64,000 nucleotides of DNA from Planctomycetota bacterium (GTDB taxonomy: Bacteria > Planctomycetota > Phycisphaerae > Phycisphaerales > UBA1924), in NCBI GenBank assembly GCA_023432465.1, contig JAEYUO010000035.1, forward strand, positions 15,726 through 79,725. The letters run 5' to 3'. Under the pieces are notes generated by a model. The model saw only the letters and a list, made by a program, of their open reading frames with translations, was not told where the DNA came from and made no database searches. Both the position numbers and the translations under genes were made by a program. Below are positions 45,156-53,944 of the stretch, piece by piece. Each line of letters begins with the position of its first letter. Positions within the stretch are counted from its first letter, which is position 1.

Positions 45156-46652
45156 ATGGACGCCACCAACCAGCATCAGAACAACGTGCCCCCCGCCGAG
45201 AACGCGGAGGCTTCCAGCCCCATCACCACTCCTCAGCCCGAGCCTGCCCCAAAGCAGCCCGAGCTCTCCTCGGAAGTGGCAAGCGAGATCGATGAGGCAA
45301 TGGCCGCGCTGGGCTTTGGTGGCAGCGGTGCAAGCAGCGCCAAGACCGCAAAGAAGGATCGTGGCGGCAAGCCCCTCGCCCGCCCCGAGCGGACCGTCAC
45401 CCCGATCGGCGGCCTTGAGAAGCCCAAGGTCCACGGGCCCCGGGTTGTTCAGGCAGGGCGCGAGCATCGCGCCGGCATCGTTGTCAGCGTCGGTCCGACG
45501 GACATCTTCCTCGAGTTCGGGCCCAAGGAGCTCGGCGTCGCTCCCCGAGCTCAGTGGAACGATGATGAGCTCCCCGTCGTCGGCACGGAGATCCAAGTCG
45601 TCGTCGACAAGTTCGAGCCCAGCGAGAGCATCTTTATCTGCTCGCGTCCAGGCGCCGTTGTCAAGGCCGCGTGGGAGAACCTCGACATCGGCCAGGTCGT
45701 CGAGGCCCGCGTCGTCGGTGTGAACAAGGGCGGCCTCGAGCTCGAAGTCGGCGGCCACCGCGCGTTCATGCCCGCCAGCCAGGTCTCGCTGGATCGCATC
45801 CCCGATCTCTCCGTCATGGTCGGCGAGAAGATGACCTGCCAGGTCTCGCAGCTCGATAAGCGCGGCCGCGGCAACATCGTGCTCTCGCGGCGCGATCTCC
45901 TCCAGAAGGAACGCATCGAGAACGCCTCCAAGCTCAAGGACACCCTCGAAGAGGGGCAGACGCTCGACGGCACCGTCCGCAAGATCATGCCGTTCGGCGC
46001 GTTCGTAGACATCGGTGGCATCGACGGCCTCGTGCACATCTCGGATCTCACCTATGACCGCATGGGCTTCGGCGAGAACGCCATCGCCAAGGTCGTCAAG
46101 GAGGGCCAGCAGGTCCGCGTGAAGATCCTCAAGATCGACTGGGACGAGAACGACATGCGCAAGAGCCGCATCTCGCTCGGCATGAAGCAACTCGCCGCGG
46201 ACCCGTTCCAGACAGCGATCGCCGACATCAAGGAAGGCGCGGATGTCGGCGGCCGCGTGACCCGGCTCACCGAGTTCGGCGCGTTCATCGAGCTCGCCCC
46301 CGGCGTCGAGGGCCTCGTGCACGTCTCCGAGATCGCCTATCGCCGCATCGGCCACCCGCAGGATGTTCTCAAGACCGATGAAGTCGTCCAGTGCCGCGTG
46401 CTCAAGCTTGATCCGCAGACCCGCCGCATCTCGCTGAGCATCAAGGCCACCCAGCCCGCGCCCGAGCCCGTTGCCTCTGGCGGCGGCGGTGGCGGGGGGG
46501 GCGGTGGTGGTGGACGGGGCGGTCGCAAGGGCGATCGCGGCGGAACGCCCCGCACAGAGGAAGAAATCCGCAAGGAAACCCCGGCGATGCGCCGCCTGCG
46601 TGCCCAAGCCGCGCTCCGCTCTAAGACCAAGGAAATCCGCGGCGGGTTCTGA
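45156..46652 (+). CDS. S1 RNA-binding domain protein (RpsA-like, four S1 domains)
   Basis: The 498-residue protein carries four S1 domains at about residues 105-175, 178-250, 267-345 and 360-432. The last two are the most canonical (K-I-M-P-F-G-A-F-V-D-I-G-G-I-D-G-L-V-H-I-S; T-E-F-G-A-F-I-E-L-A-P-G-V-E-G-L-V-H-V-S). The N-terminus is a low-complexity Pro/Ala/Glu segment and the C-terminus a Gly-run linker (12 Gly) before a basic R-G-G-R-K-G-D-R-G-G tail. It could be the ribosomal S1 orthologue or an S1-like RNA chaperone; typical S1 has up to six domains. The start at ATG 45156 lacks a strong ribosome-binding site, as is common for rpsA. Confidence 0.85.
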   Translation: MDATNQHQNNVPPAENAEASSPITTPQPEPAPKQPELSSEVASEIDEAMAALGFGGSGASSAKTAKKDRGGKPLARPERTVTPIGGLEKPKVHGPRVVQAGREHRAGIVVSVGPTDIFLEFGPKELGVAPRAQWNDDELPVVGTEIQVVVDKFEPSESIFICSRPGAVVKAAWENLDIGQVVEARVVGVNKGGLELEVGGHRAFMPASQVSLDRIPDLSVMVGEKMTCQVSQLDKRGRGNIVLSRRDLLQKERIENASKLKDTLEEGQTLDGTVRKIMPFGAFVDIGGIDGLVHISDLTYDRMGFGENAIAKVVKEGQQVRVKILKIDWDENDMRKSRISLGMKQLAADPFQTAIADIKEGADVGGRVTRLTEFGAFIELAPGVEGLVHVSEIAYRRIGHPQDVLKTDEVVQCRVLKLDPQTRRISLSIKATQPAPEPVASGGGGGGGGGGGGRGGRKGDRGGTPRTEEEIRKETPAMRRLRAQAALRSKTKEIRGGF

Positions 46653-46688
46653 CCCAGGGCAACGACGTTCAGACGCAGTTTCAACGAA

Positions 46689-46720
46689 GGCCGGGTCCCC
46701 CAGGGACTCGGCCTTTCTTC
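46689..46720 (+). terminator. Rho-independent terminator after the S1-domain gene
   Basis: GGCCGGGTCC (46689-46698) pairs with GGACTCGGCC (46704-46713, one mismatch) and is followed by TTTCTTCTT. It lies in the convergent gap with dut. Confidence 0.78.
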
Positions 46721-46760
46721 TTGACGCGTTGAACGTTGTCCTACGAATGCTCTCTCGCGC

Positions 46761-47240
46761 TCACCGCCCCGTGCTGCCGAAGCCGCCCGTGCCCCGCGCC
46801 GTGTCGCTGAGTTCCGCAACGACCTCTACCCGCGCGTGCGCTACCTGCGCGATCACCATCTGCGCGATCCGCATGCCGTGGGTGATCACAAACGCCTCCT
46901 GACCCAGGTTGATCATCGGGACCTTCACCTCGCCCCGGTAATCCGCATCGATCGTTCCGGGCGAGTTCGGCATCGTCACACCGTGCTTGGTCGCCAGTCC
47001 CGATCGCGGCCGGACCTGCGCCTCAAACCCCGGAGGCACCGCGATCGCCAGCCCCGTCGGCACCAGCACGATCACGCCGCCCTGCGTCAGCGGCTTGAGC
47101 TCGATGGATGTCCCCTCCGGCAGGCACGCGGCCAGGTCCATCCCAGCCGCGTGCTCGGTCTGATACGCAGGGTTCGCCGCGCGCGCATCAAGCTTCCGCA
47201 CACGCAGCGCGACCGTCAGCAGTTCGTGTTCAGTAATCAT
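46761..47240 (-). CDS. dut: dUTP diphosphatase
   Basis: Dut hydrolyses dUTP to dUMP and pyrophosphate, keeping uracil out of DNA. All five trimeric dUTPase motifs are present in 159 residues: [35 protein letters not shown] and the C-terminal [11 protein letters not shown]. Length is normal. The small coiled-coil gene lies 49 bases upstream on the same strand. Confidence 0.96.
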   Translation of the reverse strand: MITEHELLTVALRVRKLDARAANPAYQTEHAAGMDLAACLPEGTSIELKPLTQGGVIVLVPTGLAIAVPPGFEAQVRPRSGLATKHGVTMPNSPGTIDADYRGEVKVPMINLGQEAFVITHGMRIAQMVIAQVAHARVEVVAELSDTARGTGGFGSTGR

Positions 47241-47289
47241 TGCCCGAGCGTAGTCGCCCGGCCCGCCACCCGCTCAGCCGCCGCCCAAT

Positions 47290-47637
47290 TCACCGCGCCC
47301 CGACGCGAGCGCTCCCCACGACAACCCGGATGTCGCAACCATTCAAAGCACCGGCCGCGGCCGGCGGGTCCGCCTGCGGCGGCGTTTCTTCCCGTCCCCC
47401 GTCCTTGGTCATCTGCTCCAGACTCCGATCCAGTTGCTCTAGCATGCGCCGCGTCGAGGCGATCGCCCGATCCAGCGACGAGGTCCCGGTAACGGACTTC
47501 ATCGCGTCGGACCGCTGCTCCTTCTGAAGCTGCTGGTCACACTCCGCCTGAGCCCTGAGGAGAGAGGCGAGCAGTTTCTCGGCGTTCTGGCGTGTGGCCA
47601 CTGTCTGCAGAATCACCTGCTCTCGTGCACTGGACAT
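47290..47637 (-). CDS. Small hypothetical coiled-coil protein
   Basis: A 115-residue frame starts at ATG 47637 with GGAG ten bases upstream. It is mostly helical and charged (A-E-K-L-L-A-S-L-L-R-A-Q-A-E-C-D-Q-Q-L-Q; S-L-D-R-A-I-A-S-T-R-R-M-L-E-Q-L-D-R-S-L-E), with a Pro/Ala-rich C-terminus. No signal peptide, membrane helix or known family is seen. Third-position GC resembles neighbouring genes, which supports it being real. It may be co-transcribed with dut. Confidence 0.6.
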   Translation of the reverse strand: MSSAREQVILQTVATRQNAEKLLASLLRAQAECDQQLQKEQRSDAMKSVTGTSSLDRAIASTRRMLEQLDRSLEQMTKDGGREETPPQADPPAAAGALNGCDIRVVVGSARVGAR

Positions 47638-47772
47638 GTCGTCAACGCTCCATACCCCCATCCACCCGCGGGACCTTCCCACGCACGCCCGAAGGCACAG
47701 TGGTCGGTTCTATGAAGATGGAGTTTAGGGTCTCGCTGCTCCCCGAGTTGTGGAGCCCAAACACAGTCCGAA

Positions 47773-49455
47773 TCATGCCGGGTGCCGGCGCATCTCGGGA
47801 ACATGGCGCTGCAGCGCGGCGATCACCGCTGCCGGATCCAGACTCTTCTGGAGCCCCCCAAGTTCCGCCAGCATCGCCTCCGCCGCCGCATCGCTCAGCG
47901 GTTCCGCCCCGTCGCCGGCCCATGCACGGATCCCTGGGTGCGCGGTCGGCCGGAGCATCTCCCGCGCATAGGCGAGTTCCTCGTGGATCTTCTCGCCGGG
48001 CCGCGATCCTGTGAACACGACGTCGATCCTCGGGCCGGAAGCCGCTGTGCCCACTGCATTCGGGGTCCGCGGGGTCAGGCCGTGTGCCCGCGCAAACCGC
48101 TCGGCAAGGTCCACGATCCGCACCGGGTCGCCCATGTCGAGCACATACATCCCGGCACGACGATTCGCCGCGGCATCCAGCGTCGCTGATTGCAGCACCA
48201 AAGTCGCGGCCTCGTTGATCGTCATGAAGTACCGCGTCATCCGCTCATCCGTCACCGTAAGCGGCCCGCCCTCGGCAAGCTGGCTCGACCAGATCGTGAG
48301 CACGCTGCACGCCGATCCCAGCACGTTCCCGAACCGCACCATGCTCATGCGGGTCCTGGTCGATCCGTGCGCCGCCAGCCACGAGACATAGATCTCCGCC
48401 AGTCGCTTGGTCGCACCCATCACGCTCGTCGGGTTGACCGCCTTATCTGACGAGATCATCACAAACCGCTCCGCCCCGCATGCCGCCGCGGCATCCGCAA
48501 TCGCCTTCGTGCCAAACAGGTTGTTCGTCAGCGCGTGCGCCGGGTGATCCTCCATCAGCGGCACATGCTTATGCGCTGCCGCGTGGAACACCGCGTGCGG
48601 GCGAAGCTCGGCCAGCAGCCGCTGTGTCCCCGCCGCATCCACAACGTCATGCAGCACCGCCCGCCGCTGAACGCCCGGGAATCGCTGGGCGATCTGCCGG
48701 TCAATCTCAAACAGCGCGTTCTCCCCACGCTCCATCAGCACAAGCTGCGACGGCGCAAACCCAGCGCACAGCCGCGCCAGCTCGGAACCAATGCTCCCGC
48801 CCGCGCCGGTGATCAGCACACGCTTCCCGGCCAGCATCTTCCCCACCTCGGCCCGGTCCAGCCGGTACGGCTCCCGCCCGATCAGCTTCGCCATGTCGAT
48901 CGTCGGCGTCGCAGTGAGCATCGCCGTCTCCGCCGGCCGCGCCGTCGATGACTCGGTGCTCTCCGCACGCCCGGAAGTCGGTTCCGCAAGCAGGTCGCTC
49001 AGCGCCGGCACCGCGCGCTGGCAGATCCCCGCCAGCCGAAGCAGTTCGCTCGTCCGCACCGCGGCCGCGCTCAGCGTCGCGGGCAGGCACACCAGCGCGA
49101 GCTTCGGGCGGAACTTGGCCGCAATCGCCGGCAGGTCTTCCGTGGTTCCCAGGATCGGTGCCGGTGCCGCGCCGGCCTCCGTGTGCGTCATCCCCGGCGG
49201 CAGCACACACCCGGTGATCACCGGCGCATCGGCCGATGCCGCCATCTGACCCGCAAGCTGTGCGATCGTCTCCGGTGTCCCGATCAGCAGAACGCCGGTG
49301 CGGATGCGAGGCGTGTTTTCCACTTTCCCCAAAAGAGCGGGGGGAGTGGGGGATCGATCAGCCGTGGGGCTCACCTGTACCGCGCGCCGGCGCAATGGCC
49401 CGACAAACGCGGTCGGTGGAACGGGATGGAACGAAGGCAGCGGGTGCGTCGTCAT
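47773..49455 (-). CDS. CapD/FlaA1-type nucleotide-sugar dehydratase lacking the usual membrane helices
   Basis: The 560-residue protein has an N-terminal CoA-binding-like Rossmann unit (R-T-G-V-L-L-I-G-T...L-G-T-T-E-D-L-P) and a C-terminal SDR domain (R-V-L-I-T-G-A-G-G-S-I-G-S-E-L, H-A-A-A-H-K-H-V-P-L-M-E, I-S-S-D-K-A-V-N-P-T-S-V-M-G-A-T-K). This matches CapD/PglF/FlaA1 enzymes that convert UDP-GlcNAc-type sugars to 4-keto-6-deoxy forms. Large members usually begin with four transmembrane helices, which are absent here. GGAG six bases before ATG 49455 fixes the start. The product is probably a precursor for the surface glycan cluster. Confidence 0.87.
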   Translation of the reverse strand: MTTHPLPSFHPVPPTAFVGPLRRRAVQVSPTADRSPTPPALLGKVENTPRIRTGVLLIGTPETIAQLAGQMAASADAPVITGCVLPPGMTHTEAGAAPAPILGTTEDLPAIAAKFRPKLALVCLPATLSAAAVRTSELLRLAGICQRAVPALSDLLAEPTSGRAESTESSTARPAETAMLTATPTIDMAKLIGREPYRLDRAEVGKMLAGKRVLITGAGGSIGSELARLCAGFAPSQLVLMERGENALFEIDRQIAQRFPGVQRRAVLHDVVDAAGTQRLLAELRPHAVFHAAAHKHVPLMEDHPAHALTNNLFGTKAIADAAAACGAERFVMISSDKAVNPTSVMGATKRLAEIYVSWLAAHGSTRTRMSMVRFGNVLGSACSVLTIWSSQLAEGGPLTVTDERMTRYFMTINEAATLVLQSATLDAAANRRAGMYVLDMGDPVRIVDLAERFARAHGLTPRTPNAVGTAASGPRIDVVFTGSRPGEKIHEELAYAREMLRPTAHPGIRAWAGDGAEPLSDAAAEAMLAELGGLQKSLDPAAVIAALQRHVPEMRRHPA

Positions 49456-49583
49456 GACGGCTCCGGGACGAGAAACGGGTAAGCTGCGTTCATCGACATC
49501 CTGGGTGCACATGGATCAGCACTCGCTCGGACCTGCCTCATCCACTTGACCCGGCACCGTGGTCGGTCTTTGCTCGTATACCC

Positions 49584-50381
49584 ATGCGGATCATCTCCGG
49601 AGAGTTCAGGCGGCGGCAGCTCATCTCCCCAAAGGATGCGAGCACGACGCGCCCCATCCCCGACCGCGTCAAGGAGTCCGTCTTCTCCATCCTCAGAGGA
49701 CACTTTGAGGGTGCCCGTGTTCTCGACGCCTTCGCCGGCTCCGGCTCCATCGGCCTCGAAGCCCTCAGCCGCGGAGCGTCATTCGTCCTCTTTGTCGAAC
49801 GCGACAAGGCCGCCGCCAACCTCCTCGAACGGAACATCGAGATGCTCGGCTGCGGCGATCGGTGCGAAGTGCTGCGTGCCGATGCCATCGGACCCGCCAC
49901 ACTCGCCCGGTGCCCGCGCCCGCTCGATCTTGCCTTCTTTGATCCGCCCTACCCCCTTGTCGAGGACCCTGCAAGCTGGGATCGAATCCGGGGCCAGATC
50001 GGGCGTGTCGCTGACCTGCTGACCCCCGTCGGTTTCGTCGTCGTCCGTACCCCGTGGCCGTTCTTTCAAAGCCTCGCGGAGCCAGAGGCGACCCCCGACT
50101 CGCAGCGTGAGGCCCGCAAGTTCAAGGACCGCAAAGAGCGTCTCGGACGCAAACTCCGCGAGCAGGAGTGGGTGCTCGATGAGATCGACCCCGATGAGAT
50201 CGAAGCCGAAACAGTCGATGACGAGACCGAACTCGAAGACATCGAGACCGTCGAAGCCGCGGCCGCCGCGCAGCGAAAGCTCGGCGATCTGACGATCGAG
50301 GGCGCGGTCGGACCGGAGACACACGCCTACGGCAGCACCGCGGTGCACCTGTACATGCGCTGCCCGCCCGCCGCCGCCTGA
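49584..50381 (+). CDS. rsmD: 16S rRNA (guanine966-N2)-methyltransferase RsmD, extended
   Basis: The family signature is clear: M-R-I-I-S-G-E-F-R-R-R-Q-L, R-P-I-P-D-R-V-K-E-S-V-F, V-L-D-A-F-A-G-S-G-S-I-G-L-E-A-L-S-R-G (SAM site) and F-F-D-P-P-Y (the N6/N2 methyltransferase catalytic motif). It methylates G966 of 16S rRNA. Length is 265 residues against about 190-200 usually; the extra is a charged, very acidic segment (about residues 175-240, E/D-rich) before the last strand. It is divergent from the CapD-type gene and 19 bases upstream of the helicase gene, probably co-transcribed. Confidence 0.92.
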   Translation: MRIISGEFRRRQLISPKDASTTRPIPDRVKESVFSILRGHFEGARVLDAFAGSGSIGLEALSRGASFVLFVERDKAAANLLERNIEMLGCGDRCEVLRADAIGPATLARCPRPLDLAFFDPPYPLVEDPASWDRIRGQIGRVADLLTPVGFVVVRTPWPFFQSLAEPEATPDSQREARKFKDRKERLGRKLREQEWVLDEIDPDEIEAETVDDETELEDIETVEAAAAAQRKLGDLTIEGAVGPETHAYGSTAVHLYMRCPPAAA

Positions 50382-50400
50382 ACAGTGGGGGAGTCACCTC

Positions 50401-53400
50401 GTGCACGAACTCAACGCCGACAAACTCGTCGAAGGGCTCAACGCCGCCCAGCGCGATGCCGTGCTCCACGGCGGCGCAGACGGTGCCACCGGTCCGCTCA
50501 TCGTCCTTGCCGGGCCCGGAACCGGCAAGACCCGCGTCATCATCCACCGGATCGCCCGCATCATCGCGGATGGCGCTGACCCCGAGTCGATCCTCGCGGT
50601 CACGTTCACCAACAAGGCCGCTGGCCAGCTGCGGGAGCGACTGGCGGAACTCGTCGGCTCGACGCTCGCTACCCGCGTGCGCGCGCAGACCTTCCACGCC
50701 CTGGGGCTCTCGCTCGTCCGGCGCTTCGCATCCGACCTCGGCCTCCCGCCGATCCGCCGCGATGCCGCCATTCTGGATTCCGCTCAGCGACTCCGCCTCG
50801 TGCGCGAGGCAATCACGACGCAGGGGCTCTTCGCCTCGCGCCGCGCCAAGGGGATCGACACCCTCGCCGAGCTGGTGCAGCACGCGATGCGTGCCCTTGC
50901 CAACCGCGCGATCGAGCCCGAGACCTGCACCGCATTCCTCGAAACCTGGCGAGCCCGCCTCGACCAGGGGCAGGATTCAACCGGTGCCGTCGTCGATGAA
51001 CCCGAGCTCGCGGCCGAGGCCGCCCGGCTCGATGAGTTTCGGGACATCTCCCTCGCCTACACATGGTTCCAGGCCGAGTGCCGTCGCCGGGGCTGGCTCG
51101 GCTTCGAAGACCTCATCATGCTCTCGATCCGCGCGCTGCGGGAGGTCCCCCGCGTTGCCGCCCTCGTCCGCGCCGAGTTCCGTCACGCGCTCGTCGATGA
51201 GTTCCAGGACGTCAACGCCGGGCAGATCGAGTTCCTCCGTCTGCTCTTCCCGCCCGTCAGCCCCGCCCAGGGCAGCGACCATCCTCCCGGACCGGACCTG
51301 TGCATCGTCGGAGACGACGACCAGGCCATCTACGGCTTCCGCGGCGCTGATGACCAGGCCTTCGAACGCTTCGACCGCATCTGGCCCGGCTCCCGCCGCA
51401 TCCTCCTCACCGAGAACTACCGCAGCCAGACGCCCATCATCGCCGCCGCCAACCGCGTCATCTCCCTCGCCGAGCACCGCTTCGCCCCCGACAAACTCGT
51501 TGCCCGCGCTTCGTCCCTCGCCGCCCGGCCGCCGGAGCCCGGCGCGGGCGTCACCTGCATCGAGCTCACCCAGGATTCCGACGGCGGTGCCGCCATCGCC
51601 ACGAGCATCCTGCTCGACCGCGCCGCCGGCTCCATTCCCAATCTCCCTTGGAGCAAATACGCCGTCGTCTGCCGCAACAACAGCGATATCACGCGAGTTG
51701 TCGCGGACCTCGAGCTTGAAGGCATCCCCGCGCGCGGCAGCTACGGCGACCCCCTCGGCGAAGACTCCGGCGTGCAGGATGTCCTCGCCTGGATCACCCT
51801 CCTCGTAAACCCGCGCGAGACCTGGCCCGTCCGCCGCATCCTCACGCGTCCGCCCCTTGCCGCCGAACCCCTGGCCGCGATGGAGTACGAGAAGCGCTTC
51901 CGCGGCGAGCGCATGATGCGCGGCGAGGATTCCGAAGAGCCCTCGTTCCTGCAGTGGGTCTCCGCCGCCGCCGCGGACGATGCCGTCATCGGTCCCGCGG
52001 TCCAGCGGCTGGTCGCGCTGCACCGACGTCTCGCCGATCTCACCTCCACCGTCCCGGCCCCCCAAGCGATCGAACAGATCATCACGCTCACCGATGCGGC
52101 GCATGGCGACCTTCTCCCCGCGCGACAGCGCGCCCGACGCATCAATGCGCTCATCGCCCTTGTCCGCCTTGCTCGTCTGTCGCACGCAAAGCTCGACCAG
52201 CCCGGAGATCTGCGAGAGTTCTGGCGCTATTGGCAGGACCTCGATGACGAGGACCGTTCCCTGCGACAAGTCGGTGGCATCGACGACCGCACCAGTCCCA
52301 ACGATGACGACGAAGACGAAGGCGATGACTCGCCCGCCGTTACGGTCATCTCCGCACACAAGGCCAAGGGCCTGGAGTGGGACACCGTCTTCGTGCCGCG
52401 CGTCACGCCGGTTCATGGCTACGGCAAAGCCGGTCGCAATGATCCCGACCCTCTCCCCGCCGGGTTGCTGAGCCAGGCCGGAGACTCCCCCGATGCCGAT
52501 CGCCGCGCTGCGGAAGAACGGCGCATCTTCTACGTCGCCGCCACCCGTGCGCAGCGCCGCCTGTTCCTGCTCTCCAAGCGCAACAAGAACCCCAGCAAGT
52601 CCACACATTACTTCGAAGAGCTCACCCGCGATCCCAACGGCAAGGCCCTCGTGCACGTGCTGGACATCGCCGATCTCCGCCAGAAGGCCGCGGCGAAGCT
52701 TGGACGCGATGACCTCCTGAGCGCGGTCGCTTCCAGCCACAACGACCTCGGCGGCGATGTCATTGATCGCGCCCGCCTCGCCGTGCGCCTCGCCGCCGCG
52801 GAGGCCCTGGAGTTTGCCGACAGGCCCGATGCCGCCGCCGACGATGTCGCCGCGGCCTCCGCCCGCCTCGGCTCCGCCGCCGCCAAGCTCGCGATCGTCT
52901 CCCACATCGCCGCAACGCGTGCTGCCCCCGATTGGATCGACCGCGACCCCGACCTCGCCAAGTACGCCGCCACACTGCTCCGCATCGTCAGCCGGGCCGA
53001 CAACCCGCCCGTCGATGCGCCGCGCCCGCCGCTGGAGCTCAGCTACACCGCCATCGACGCCTACACCCGTTGCCCGCGCTGCTACTGGCTCCGCTTTGTC
53101 AAGGGTCTTCCCGAAACCCAGCGCAAGCAGACCGTTCTCGGGACAGTGGTGCACTCCGCGCTCGAGAGCTTCTACCGCGCCGTCCGCGATGCCGAGTCCG
53201 TCGGGCTCGAACCGCCCTCGCTCGGAACATTGCTCCGATTCGGACGCGAAGAGTTCATGGCCGCGTGGCCGCCGGGAGTCGATCTCGACCGCAACGAGTT
53301 CGACCAGGCCCTTGCCCAGCTCACCGTCGCTCACCAGAAGCTGCACGACCCCAGCTCCCAGGTCCTCGAACTCGAGAAGAACATCAACTGGCAATACACC

Positions 53401-53817
53401 GTCCCCGCCGACGACTCTGGTTCTCCGGCGACCACGCACCACTTCAGCGCCAAGATCGACCGCATCGACCAGACCACGCTGGCCGATGGTCGCTCCGGCT
53501 TCAGAGTTGTGGATTACAAGTCCGGTCAGGCCTGGAAAAAGCTCACCCACCCCCCCCTCGATGACCTGCAGTTCGGCATCTACGCCCTCGCCCTGCCCCA
53601 CCTTCTGCCCGATCTCTCCCTCTCCGACGTCGTCGGCGAGTACTGGCTCCTGTCTTCCGGCGAGCGAGGGGTGATCCCCTTTGCCAGCCTCCGCCTCGAC
53701 AAAGTCGAGAAGGTCATCCACGCCGCCGTCCGGGGCATCCTCGCCGGAGATTTCGAGCCCGCAAACGACTGCAAAGGGGATTGCCGCATCCTCCGCGCCC
53801 CCCTCGGCGTCGGATAA
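50401..53817 (+). CDS. UvrD/PcrA-family helicase fused to a RecB/Cas4-like nuclease
   Basis: The 1138-residue protein starts at GTG 50401 with GGGGGAG eight bases upstream. The helicase part has L-N-A-A-Q-R-D-A-V (Q motif), A-G-P-G-T-G-K-T-R (Walker A), H-A-L-V-D-E-F-Q-D-V-N (motif II), G-D-D-D-Q-A-I-Y-G-F-R-G-A, V-I-S-A-H-K-A-K-G-L-E-W (motif V) and I-F-Y-V-A-A-T-R-A-Q-R-R-L (motif VI). The C-terminal 270 residues contain Y-T-R-C-P-R-C-Y, G-T-V-V-H-S-A-L-E, K-I-D-R-I-D and V-V-D-Y-K-S-G, a PD-(D/E)XK nuclease of the RecB/Cas4/AdnB type. Cysteines near its ends (C-P-R-C and C-K-G-D-C) could hold an Fe-S cluster. A role in double-strand end processing is inferred. Confidence 0.9.
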   Translation: MHELNADKLVEGLNAAQRDAVLHGGADGATGPLIVLAGPGTGKTRVIIHRIARIIADGADPESILAVTFTNKAAGQLRERLAELVGSTLATRVRAQTFHALGLSLVRRFASDLGLPPIRRDAAILDSAQRLRLVREAITTQGLFASRRAKGIDTLAELVQHAMRALANRAIEPETCTAFLETWRARLDQGQDSTGAVVDEPELAAEAARLDEFRDISLAYTWFQAECRRRGWLGFEDLIMLSIRALREVPRVAALVRAEFRHALVDEFQDVNAGQIEFLRLLFPPVSPAQGSDHPPGPDLCIVGDDDQAIYGFRGADDQAFERFDRIWPGSRRILLTENYRSQTPIIAAANRVISLAEHRFAPDKLVARASSLAARPPEPGAGVTCIELTQDSDGGAAIATSILLDRAAGSIPNLPWSKYAVVCRNNSDITRVVADLELEGIPARGSYGDPLGEDSGVQDVLAWITLLVNPRETWPVRRILTRPPLAAEPLAAMEYEKRFRGERMMRGEDSEEPSFLQWVSAAAADDAVIGPAVQRLVALHRRLADLTSTVPAPQAIEQIITLTDAAHGDLLPARQRARRINALIALVRLARLSHAKLDQPGDLREFWRYWQDLDDEDRSLRQVGGIDDRTSPNDDDEDEGDDSPAVTVISAHKAKGLEWDTVFVPRVTPVHGYGKAGRNDPDPLPAGLLSQAGDSPDADRRAAEERRIFYVAATRAQRRLFLLSKRNKNPSKSTHYFEELTRDPNGKALVHVLDIADLRQKAAAKLGRDDLLSAVASSHNDLGGDVIDRARLAVRLAAAEALEFADRPDAAADDVAAASARLGSAAAKLAIVSHIAATRAAPDWIDRDPDLAKYAATLLRIVSRADNPPVDAPRPPLELSYTAIDAYTRCPRCYWLRFVKGLPETQRKQTVLGTVVHSALESFYRAVRDAESVGLEPPSLGTLLRFGREEFMAAWPPGVDLDRNEFDQALAQLTVAHQKLHDPSSQVLELEKNINWQYTVPADDSGSPATTHHFSAKIDRIDQTTLADGRSGFRVVDYKSGQAWKKLTHPPLDDLQFGIYALALPHLLPDLSLSDVVGEYWLLSSGERGVIPFASLRLDKVEKVIHAAVRGILAGDFEPANDCKGDCRILRAPLGVG

Positions 53818-53944
53818 TCCTCTTTCGGACCTTCATCCTGCCTGCCCCTTCCGCCCGGCCCGATCAGTCCGCGCAGCTGTTGCCTCCGCTTTCCCTCCGT
53901 CTGCAACCATCAGTCCAAGCAGGGATAGAACCGATCGAATACCC

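Noticed and set aside
50977..53721. 914-codon antisense frame across the helicase gene
   Set aside because: Shadow of high third-position GC; the sense strand encodes a full set of helicase motifs.
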